Part shown: one piece after another, positions 1 to 6,123 of the stretch
How the letters are laid out: each line of letters begins with the position of its first letter
Numbering within the stretch: the first letter of the stretch is position 1
Origin: Bacteroidales bacterium GP3
GTDB taxonomy: Bacteria; Bacteroidota; Bacteroidia; Bacteroidales; Muribaculaceae
Assembly (NCBI GenBank): GCA_001701075.1
Contig: DAAK01000036.1
Location: 1-9,281 of the forward strand
Length of the DNA: 9,281 bases
Reading direction: 5' to 3'
The notes under the pieces: generated by a model
Told to the model about the DNA's origin: nothing
Databases searched by the model: none
What the model saw: the letters and a program-made list of their open reading frames with translations, nothing else
Program-made: the position numbers and the translations under genes

Positions 1-82
1 GGAAGGGAGGCTTCCCAGCCTCCCCACAGAAGCACTCGCTGAATCAATAGACTCGGTGGGGAGGCAAGGAAGCCTCCCTTCC
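1..82. repeat. nested palindromic repeat element (MITE/REP-like)
   Basis: The outer arms, bases 1-27 and the reverse complement of 56-82, match at 25 of 27 positions; the only mismatches are at arm positions 16-17 (CA against TT). The loop is about 28 bases. Each arm is also a small hairpin: GGGAGGC, a 6-base loop, then GCCTCCC (5-11/18-24 and 59-65/72-78). The element can therefore fold as one long stem or as two short hairpins. Bases 1-24 recur exactly at 9258-9281 in the same orientation, so it is a dispersed repeat rather than a gene-specific terminator; no T-run follows it. One frame is open across the whole element on each strand, and on the + strand it encodes EGRLPSLP at the start. 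No transposase is nearby. It could be a non-autonomous mobile element, a REP-type element or a translatable palindrome. The left edge may lie outside the window. Confidence 0.85.
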
Positions 83-155
83 ATACCTTGCTCTCATAGG
101 CTTAATCTATATTCTAATTCTTAAAATAAAAATCCTTAAAAAAATTCTCAAACTA

Positions 156-186
156 TTGCAAATCCACAATTAAATTATTATCTTTG
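156..186 (+). promoter_or_regulatory. Bacteroidota-type promoter of the secretion operon
   Basis: TATCTTTG at 179-186 fits the Bacteroidota primary-sigma -7 consensus TAnnTTTG exactly. A TTG at 156-158 lies 20 bases upstream of it, which suits the -33 element. The sequence from about 120 to 180 is very AT-rich, with A-tracts that could act as an UP element. Transcription would start near 192-194, giving a leader of about 20 bases before the ATG at 213. No Shine-Dalgarno sequence is present, as is usual in this phylum. It is the only convincing promoter in the window, so it probably drives at least the first three overlapping genes and possibly all five. Confidence 0.7.
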
Positions 187-212
187 TGAGTTAAATTATA
201 CCCAGACCCAAA

Positions 213-1598
213 ATGACGTCGAAACGGTTGTTGTTACTTGCATCTCTGATGCTATCCTACATCATGATTTTCGCTCAGGATCGCTCCGAATTGATGCAGA
301 AATCTGATTCCATCCTCGCTCTCTTCGAGGACCGTTTCATCGTGCTCGACAACCTTATCTTCGGGGAAGACAACCCTCGCAAAGACGTCTCTTCAGATAT
401 TTTCATCCAGGCTTCACGCAAATATGGCGATACCCTCCTCGCCGACTCCCTCTACAACGCCGCTCTCGAGAAATCTGTCGAGGCTCAAGCTAAGTATATC
501 AAGTCGCCTACAGGTCTCCAGATTACAGGCCAGACCTATTATCGTCTCGACGATCAATTGGGATTCAACGAGGAAGACGAGGCCGTCTCGCGCTACAATA
601 CCAAATTCCAGGCTGAAATCCGCTGGAATTTCTTCAACAGCGGTCTTTACAACACTAAAGGTAAAATCCGTGAGGTGCAACTCCAGGCCGATATCGACCG
701 CATTGCTTACCAGAAGGAAACCCGTGGCACCGAATATGCACGTCAGCGCGAATTCTACCGCGCTATGCAAGACTCGGCAATGTGCCGCATCCTTACCCAC
801 CGCGTCCGCAATCTCTCCCTCCTCAGCGACGCTTACATGTTCCTTCTCAACTATGAGAATATCTCCTCCGACGACATAATGCTGATACTTAGCGAGACTG
901 CTGAGGCTGAGCGCAAACTCGCCGGCCTTACTGTCCGCAATCTTGAGGCTACCGACCTTTCACAACCTGACGCTTTCATCGTACGCCTCGACACTGCAAA
1001 ATTCCTCAGCTATGTGGCAGAAAACCAAGCTGACTTCAAGATTGCCCGCAAACGTCAGGAACTCTTCGAGCAACGCGCTAAAAACGCCAAATATTGGGAC
1101 GACGTGGATTGCTCTCCATTCCTCCGCTACTCATACTACACCCGCAGCTTCCTCAGCAACTCAGCCAACGTAGATGCCGGAATCTATTTCAAGTTCCCTA
1201 TCAATAATGTGGCTAAAAAGCAAAGGGCTGCTTTCCGTGCCCAGGGAGAGGCTATCGGTGCGGAGCAATTCCTCAGAATGCGCCAGATCGCCGATGAGGT
1301 GGTATATGTCGCCACTGAGGTGGAACGCCTCAACAATTCGATCATTGGCGAATACCAAAGAAGTCTTGAACTCAAGGAATATCTCGATATCAGAGCTTAT
1401 GGCTATGAAAACCGTCAGGGCGAATATAATCGTCTCGCCCGCATGAAGGAATACAACGCCTATCTCCTCTGTCTCGAGCGTCTCCTTGAATTCCAATATA
1501 GTCGTGACCAGCAGATCGCTTCTCTTGCCAAATTCCTTGCCGGAGAGAATGTCAGCGACTTCTGCTCAATAGAAAATCTATCACCCGCAAGGAAATGA
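213..1598 (+). CDS. TolC-like outer-membrane efflux/secretion protein
   Basis: This 461-residue protein begins with a basic/hydrophobic signal peptide (residues 1-21, likely cleaved near FAQ/DRS), so it is exported. The rest is mostly long charged helices with two strand-rich segments at about 102-145 and 300-332. Each of these is followed by a long helix (IREVQLQADIDRIAYQKE; VAKKQRAAFRAQGEAIGAEQ). This duplicated pattern of barrel strands and coiled-coil hairpin is the TolC-family layout, and the length is normal for the family. The start is supported by the signal peptide and by an in-frame stop at 192-194. It is the first gene after the promoter and its stop overlaps the next start (ATGA). 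With an adaptor-like protein next and a glycan synthase in the operon, it probably forms the outer-membrane exit for a polysaccharide. The sequence is divergent, and the family call rests on architecture and context rather than on a signature motif. Confidence 0.72.
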   Translation: MTSKRLLLLASLMLSYIMIFAQDRSELMQKSDSILALFEDRFIVLDNLIFGEDNPRKDVSSDIFIQASRKYGDTLLADSLYNAALEKSVEAQAKYIKSPTGLQITGQTYYRLDDQLGFNEEDEAVSRYNTKFQAEIRWNFFNSGLYNTKGKIREVQLQADIDRIAYQKETRGTEYARQREFYRAMQDSAMCRILTHRVRNLSLLSDAYMFLLNYENISSDDIMLILSETAEAERKLAGLTVRNLEATDLSQPDAFIVRLDTAKFLSYVAENQADFKIARKRQELFEQRAKNAKYWDDVDCSPFLRYSYYTRSFLSNSANVDAGIYFKFPINNVAKKQRAAFRAQGEAIGAEQFLRMRQIADEVVYVATEVERLNNSIIGEYQRSLELKEYLDIRAYGYENRQGEYNRLARMKEYNAYLLCLERLLEFQYSRDQQIASLAKFLAGENVSDFCSIENLSPARK

Positions 1599-3232
1599 GA
1601 AACTTCACCTATCGTTCTCTCGATGAGAAAGACAACATAGAAGCCGTCTTGCGGCAACGCAAGAAGAAGATTAACCGACAACAGATTATTGCCGGCATCA
1701 TAATCTTCATCATCGTCTCGCTCGCTACCATGTACGCGATCGATAAGTCTTTCTATACCGAGTATGACGCTTATATCCACATTGAGATCAATAAGGTGAG
1801 GGCTCCCTACGACATCTATCTTGATTCCGTCTATGTGAAACCTGGCGATGTTGTCCACATCGGTGATACTCTCTATTCCTACTATGTGCTCGACTGGCTT
1901 GTGCTTGAAGTCAACCCCAACGATGAGCCGTCTGTGCTTCAAAACCGACGATCATTGACAATCCAGCTGAGCGACATAATGCAGAAAATCCGCGTGCTGG
2001 AGGTGAAGATTGCAGAACTGAAAAAGCAGATCGCTCTTGAATCTCACAACATCTCTTTCGGCCTCTCCGACAATTCCCATAAGATGGATCTACAAAGGGA
2101 ACTCAAGGAGTCGGAGGCTCTACTCGCGGCCCTCAGGGCTCAACTCGGAGTGATAAGTGGCATGAAGCATGATGCTGAGTTCGGTCCGCGTGGACCTAAC
2201 CGCGCCAGAAAAGGGGGATCACAGATCTATGAGAACCCTTACTCAAAGAGCGATGCTTACGATATTCGATACAATATATCGAATAAGGATGGTTTCATCA
2301 CCGACGTGATGGCTCCTACTGGTATGATATTCTTCGAGAAAGAAGATATCATCGACATGCAGCACCTCGACCTTAAGGACAACAACCTTATGGTGGTGGC
2401 ATATGTGCCGGTCAATCTGACCAACCGCATAAAAGACAATATGCAGGCTAAAATTTATGTCAACGATGAGCTCAACTTCGATGCCCATGTGATGATGACC
2501 GGCGTCCGCTCAGAGGATATTCCCGAAAACCTCCGAAGCTACTTCGCTAAGGCTAATAAGGCACTGATTGCCCTCCTGAATATCGATGAGGGACAAATCA
2601 TCCCGTTCTGGAGTGCCACTTCCGGTCTTCCGGTGAAAGTGAAGATACGCAATCTGTTCCCCTGGGAAGATGAGCCGGAAGTTCACCGCACGATGCTCTA
2701 CGAGGTAGGTAAGGGCCTTATCCTCCGCGATGAGGACGCTGTCTCTTCTTCGGCCGACGTGATTGTCCCTGTCGACAATTCCAATAGCTTCGATTCTTCG
2801 GCTTCCGATAAGTCTCGCAGTGCCAGCGATGCTCCCAAAGCTAAGGAAGCAAAGGAATCGCCTAAGGCAAAAGAGACTCCAAAGACTCAGGAAGCTAAGG
2901 AATCGCCTAAGGCAAAAGAGACTCCCAAAGCTAAGGATTCTAAGCCTACGAAGCATGCTGCTGATGCCGATACTCCTAAATATCAAAGATATATGTCGGT
3001 GCTTGGCGTTTTCTCTACAAGCGATAGAGCACAGCGTTTCATTGAGGAGATCAAGAAAGACGGAGTCAATGGCAATTTGATTCAGTTCGGTCAGAAATGG
3101 TTTGTTTACTATTCTTCCGCTGAATCTGCGGCTAAAGCTTATGCCGAAACCGCAAAACTAAGAAAATCAAATCCCGAGAAGTTTGAGGGTATTTGGATTC
3201 TTGACACACATAAATACGACAAAAAGAAATGA
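1595..3232 (+). CDS. HlyD/Alg44-like periplasmic adaptor with C-terminal SPOR domain
   Basis: This 545-residue protein has a short basic cytoplasmic N-terminus (RQRKKKINRQQ) and one membrane segment at about 30-50. A biotinyl-lipoyl-like half-motif follows at about 69-98 (RAPYDIYLDSVYVKPGDVV). Next come a charged coiled coil (about 118-188), the second lipoyl/barrel half (about 230-290, DGFITDVMAPTG then MVVAYVPV), and a Ser-rich and then Lys/Glu/Pro-rich linker (about 396-458). The C-terminus is a SPOR domain (about 462-538; YMSVLGVFSTSDRAQRFIEEI, with later WFVYYSS and GIWIL). SPOR domains are known to bind peptidoglycan glycan strands lacking stem peptides. The protein would span the periplasm between the inner-membrane glycosyltransferase and the TolC-like protein, comparable to the periplasmic part of alginate Alg44 or a HlyD adaptor. 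No PilZ domain is visible. ATGA overlaps at both ends indicate translational coupling with both neighbours. Confidence 0.8.
   Translation: MRNFTYRSLDEKDNIEAVLRQRKKKINRQQIIAGIIIFIIVSLATMYAIDKSFYTEYDAYIHIEINKVRAPYDIYLDSVYVKPGDVVHIGDTLYSYYVLDWLVLEVNPNDEPSVLQNRRSLTIQLSDIMQKIRVLEVKIAELKKQIALESHNISFGLSDNSHKMDLQRELKESEALLAALRAQLGVISGMKHDAEFGPRGPNRARKGGSQIYENPYSKSDAYDIRYNISNKDGFITDVMAPTGMIFFEKEDIIDMQHLDLKDNNLMVVAYVPVNLTNRIKDNMQAKIYVNDELNFDAHVMMTGVRSEDIPENLRSYFAKANKALIALLNIDEGQIIPFWSATSGLPVKVKIRNLFPWEDEPEVHRTMLYEVGKGLILRDEDAVSSSADVIVPVDNSNSFDSSASDKSRSASDAPKAKEAKESPKAKETPKTQEAKESPKAKETPKAKDSKPTKHAADADTPKYQRYMSVLGVFSTSDRAQRFIEEIKKDGVNGNLIQFGQKWFVYYSSAESAAKAYAETAKLRKSNPEKFEGIWILDTHKYDKKK
2834..2944 (+). 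repeat. 45-bp coding tandem repeat (KAKE linker)
   Basis: Two full 45-bp units (2834-2878 and 2879-2923) and a 21-bp partial third unit (2924-2944) encode PKAKEAKESPKAKET, PKTQEAKESPKAKET and PKAKDSK. The tract lies between the adaptor's barrel half and its SPOR domain. It forms a flexible, highly charged linker whose length could change in 15-residue steps without breaking the frame. The units are nearly identical at DNA level, suggesting recent duplication. Confidence 0.85.
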
Positions 3233-4671
3233 GCGAAGAGCTTTATGATATAGAAAAAACAGACGAAAGATACTCTATCGTCGCAAACCATAATCGACGC
3301 AGGATCTTGGTAATCAACCACCTGATCGACGTTGACCTCACGCCGGAACTCCAGTTCGAGGATTTCGACGCGATGTTTATCAACGTCATGTCGCCGATCA
3401 TGGACCGAAATATGCTTGCTATCCGATATGCGTCGCCTCTTTGGTCGGAGAAATGCCGCTTCAAGCCATGCTATGTGACTGAGCGTTTCAAAGGCTGGCT
3501 CGGTAAGGCTGAGGTGACTGTCGACGGATATGCTACCCACCCTCTCGACCATGGTATGGCGCAGGGTATTGAGGAAATCTACAATAATATGCGTAGCCTC
3601 AACTTCTTGCTCGGCACCGAACCTGTGGTGACTCACGCAGAGGAAATTTTCCGCCTTTGCCGTTATGCTATCTCCAGGCGTCAGTTCACTTTCTCCTCCG
3701 AACCTACCCCCGGACTTAGCTCCGGCTATATGGCTGTCTACTATCACACTCTCTGGAATGAAAACCAGGAATATATGCAGATGCAGGAACGCCATTTCTT
3801 CCATCAGCAGCTGATACGTCTCGGATATATACGCCGCACTCGTTTCATACATAAGATCTATGTGTGCCCTCATTGCTCACGTAGCCATCTTCTGTTTCTG
3901 GAAAGGTGTCCTAAATGCGACAGTACTAATCTGCATGAGGAGGCCGTGATCCATCACTTCCGTTGCGCCAACGTGTCGCCGGAATCCGCCTATCATTGGG
4001 ACGACCAACTTCGTTGCCCCAAATGCAAGCATTTCCTCCGGCATATCGGCGTTGACTACGACAAGCCATCCTCGGTGTATTCCTGCAAGGAATGTGGCAA
4101 CTCGTTTATGTATCCAAACATGAATGTCTATTGCACCACTTGCAAGCGTACTCATTCCACTGAGGAACTTAAGGAGGTCAATATCGAGGAATATGAGTTC
4201 ACTCCGGAAGGTATACGTGCTTTCGCATCTTCCGACTACAAGCTTGTTGTGAGCCAGGTGGGATTCTACGGCTACTCTTCTATGCGCGACTTCCAGGAAT
4301 ATATCCGGCTATTTGCCAATGATGAAGAGGATACTGAAGATGTCATTATCGTGACTCGATTCTATGTGTTCGACCCTACGGCCGATGATTACGAAGAGAT
4401 TTACGTGGTGCCTCCTTTGGTGCAGGCAATGAGCCGCTTCTTCAACTATAAGAGTACTCTTTGGGGCAACTATTTCTACTTCCTGCGGCGTGTGAGCCCT
4501 GGAGAAATAGCCCCGGCTCAGACCCAGATGGAATATGAGCTCCGGGAGCAGTTTGAAGACTACCGCAAACTTCACAAAGGTTTTCAGTTCGATCTCGTCG
4601 GCAACTATACGTTCTCCTACGGCGATGATGTAGACACCTTCATAGAGCGACTCGAAGACCGCCGCCAATAA
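3229..4671 (+). CDS. TackOD1-type multi-zinc-ribbon cytoplasmic protein
   Basis: This 480-residue protein has no signal peptide or membrane segment, so it is probably cytoplasmic. Its centre carries five CxxC pairs, C213/C216, C227/C230, C263/C266, C286/C289 and C302/C305, plus HHFRC at 242-246 and the phrase HIGVDYDKP at 272-280. This order (two knuckles, HF-C-A, CPKC, G-x-DYD, two more CxxC) matches the TackOD1 metal-binding output domain known from bacterial and archaeal signalling proteins, and should bind several zinc ions. The N-terminal about 200 residues (starting ILVINHLIDVDL) and the C-terminal about 145 residues (from about 335, KLVVSQVGFYG) are alpha/beta-like, without a catalytic motif I can name. 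Either could be a degenerate receiver or GGDEF-like fold, but that is a guess. Lying between the adaptor and the glycosyltransferase, it may be the cytoplasmic regulator or scaffold of the synthase. It overlaps the previous gene by ATGA. Confidence 0.72.
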   Translation: MSEELYDIEKTDERYSIVANHNRRRILVINHLIDVDLTPELQFEDFDAMFINVMSPIMDRNMLAIRYASPLWSEKCRFKPCYVTERFKGWLGKAEVTVDGYATHPLDHGMAQGIEEIYNNMRSLNFLLGTEPVVTHAEEIFRLCRYAISRRQFTFSSEPTPGLSSGYMAVYYHTLWNENQEYMQMQERHFFHQQLIRLGYIRRTRFIHKIYVCPHCSRSHLLFLERCPKCDSTNLHEEAVIHHFRCANVSPESAYHWDDQLRCPKCKHFLRHIGVDYDKPSSVYSCKECGNSFMYPNMNVYCTTCKRTHSTEELKEVNIEEYEFTPEGIRAFASSDYKLVVSQVGFYGYSSMRDFQEYIRLFANDEEDTEDVIIVTRFYVFDPTADDYEEIYVVPPLVQAMSRFFNYKSTLWGNYFYFLRRVSPGEIAPAQTQMEYELREQFEDYRKLHKGFQFDLVGNYTFSYGDDVDTFIERLEDRRQ

Positions 4672-4680
4672 TCCTCCCCC

Positions 4681-4764
4681 TCAACCCTCAACTCTCAACT
4701 CTAAACCCTCAACTCTAAACCCTCAACTCTCAACTCTCAACTCTAAACTCTAAACTCTCAACCA
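4681..4764 (+). repeat. 12-copy heptamer tandem array abutting the glycosyltransferase start
   Basis: Twelve consecutive 7-bp units run to the base before the ATG at 4765. In order they are TCAACCC, TCAACTC x2, TAAACCC, TCAACTC, TAAACCC, TCAACTC x3, TAAACTC x2 and TCAACCA. The whole gap from 4672 to 4764 contains no G on the + strand, so the mRNA there should be unstructured. Neither a Shine-Dalgarno sequence nor a TAnnTTTG promoter element is present. Copy-number change would alter the distance from the upstream stop codon in 7-base steps, which could tune reinitiation at the glycosyltransferase, but no function is shown by the sequence alone. Confidence 0.95.
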
Positions 4765-6087
4765 ATGCTCTACTACATATTTGAATTCATAGACGGCATC
4801 CGTGATGTGCTCTCGGTCAATTTCATTGGCAAGGGAATGCTCACCACGTTCTGGTTTTTGCTGTTTATCGAATTCCCACGATACTATCTGACCGACTTCA
4901 TCGTGGCGGCTTGGCATGGTATCACTTTCAATAGCCGACGCAAAAAACGCGAGGCTGCCAGGTATGAGCTATATCTTGAAAAACCTTTGGTGACTATCCT
5001 CGCGCCCGGTAAGAATGAGGGTCAACAGATTTATAAACTCGTGACCTCGCTTAGCGAACAGACTTATCAGAACTACGAAATCATAATTGTCGACGATGGT
5101 AGCGACGATACTACTCCACAGATATGCCGCGATCTACTGAAGCGCGGCTACATCCACAAATATTTCCGTATGGTGGAGCGCGGTGGAAAGGCGAGTGCTG
5201 CCAATTGCGGAGTGTCGCATGCCACAGGAAAATATATTGTGCATCTCGATTGCGACAGCTCACTCGACCGCGATGCTATTGAGAAGATTCTCCTTCCTTT
5301 CTATATCGACCGGCGTATCAAGGCCGTTGGCGGTTGCGTGAAGGTCCGCAATGCCGACAGCACTCTCTGCACTTCAATGCAGGCTCTCGAATACCTGCGT
5401 TCCATTCAGGTAGGACGTATGGTGACAAGCCGTCTCGGCATCTACCATATCATTTCAGGCGCTTTTGGAGCTTTCGACACCGAAGTGCTTCGCGAGGTCG
5501 GTATGTGGGATATAGGTCCCGGTCTGGATGGCGATATCACGCAGAAATTCAGAAAGGCTGGACATAGGGTCTGGTTTGCCGAGGATGCAATATGCATGAC
5601 TAATGTTCCTGAAAAATGGTCGGCTCTTTTCAAGCAGCGTAAGAGATGGTCGAAATCACTTGTGCGTTTCAGAATCAGAAAACATAAGGATATTCTTTGG
5701 AGCAATAAGAATTTCTCTTTCTCCAACATGATATCTAATCTTGACAATATTCTCTTCGACTGTTTTTTCAACTATGTATGGCTCTTCTATATTTTCATAC
5801 TGGTGCTTGGCAACACCGACCGCCTTGTCGAAATCATGATTGTGGGTTTCATTCTCCGGTCAGCGTTCTCGATTTGTGCTTTTGCCGTGATGATGTGTAT
5901 CACCGAGCGATGGCGTGAAGAGCGACATCTTGTAGCCTTCCTCTTTCTATACACGTTCTATATGGGATATTTCATGCGGATTGTCCGACTTGTGGGGCAC
6001 ACTGAGGAATTCCTCTTCCGCACTTCTTATAGCGATCCATGGAATCCAAAGAAAACTTCCGATATCGCTCGAATGGAAAATATGTAA
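4765..6087 (+). CDS. membrane GT2 processive glycosyltransferase (polysaccharide synthase)
   Basis: This 440-residue protein has a hydrophobic N-terminal segment (about 25-50), a cytoplasmic GT-A catalytic domain (about 72-300) and about three C-terminal membrane segments (about 333-350, 354-379, 388-406). The family-2 motifs are all present: IIIVDDGSDD with D110/D111, GGKASAAN (140-147), the metal-binding DCD (162-164), the acceptor/catalytic-base region GLDGD (253-257) and QRKRW (291-295). QxxRW marks processive synthases such as cellulose, hyaluronan, chitin, PNAG and alginate enzymes, so this enzyme probably polymerises a nucleotide-sugar and extrudes the chain. The donor sugar and linkage cannot be read from the sequence. 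It lacks the PilZ domain of BcsA. It is shorter than BcsA and close to NodC, PgaC and Alg8 in size. It follows the heptamer array and precedes the kinase by 36 bases. Confidence 0.9.
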   Translation: MLYYIFEFIDGIRDVLSVNFIGKGMLTTFWFLLFIEFPRYYLTDFIVAAWHGITFNSRRKKREAARYELYLEKPLVTILAPGKNEGQQIYKLVTSLSEQTYQNYEIIIVDDGSDDTTPQICRDLLKRGYIHKYFRMVERGGKASAANCGVSHATGKYIVHLDCDSSLDRDAIEKILLPFYIDRRIKAVGGCVKVRNADSTLCTSMQALEYLRSIQVGRMVTSRLGIYHIISGAFGAFDTEVLREVGMWDIGPGLDGDITQKFRKAGHRVWFAEDAICMTNVPEKWSALFKQRKRWSKSLVRFRIRKHKDILWSNKNFSFSNMISNLDNILFDCFFNYVWLFYIFILVLGNTDRLVEIMIVGFILRSAFSICAFAVMMCITERWREERHLVAFLFLYTFYMGYFMRIVRLVGHTEEFLFRTSYSDPWNPKKTSDIARMENM

Positions 6088-6123
6088 AAACTCTAATACT
6101 TCTGTTAACCAAACACTTCCAAT

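Noticed and set aside
1..82. Ordinary rho-independent terminator
   Set aside because: The stems are strong but no T-run follows on either side, and an identical arm recurs inside a coding frame at 9258-9281.
3139..3873. Minus-strand open frame of 244 codons
   Set aside because: It lies opposite the adaptor and TackOD1 genes, whose + strand proteins have clear domains; no family features were seen in its translation.
4681..4764. Telomere-like or CRISPR-like array, or G-quadruplex on the minus strand
   Set aside because: CCCTAAA occurs only within a mixed heptamer array, no spacers exist, and the minus-strand G-runs are separated by loops of about 11 and 18 bases, too long for a convincing quadruplex.
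6088..6123. Separate promoter for the kinase (TACTTCTG)
   Set aside because: It misses the TAnnTTTG consensus by one base and has no TTG at the right distance upstream; read-through from the operon promoter is simpler.
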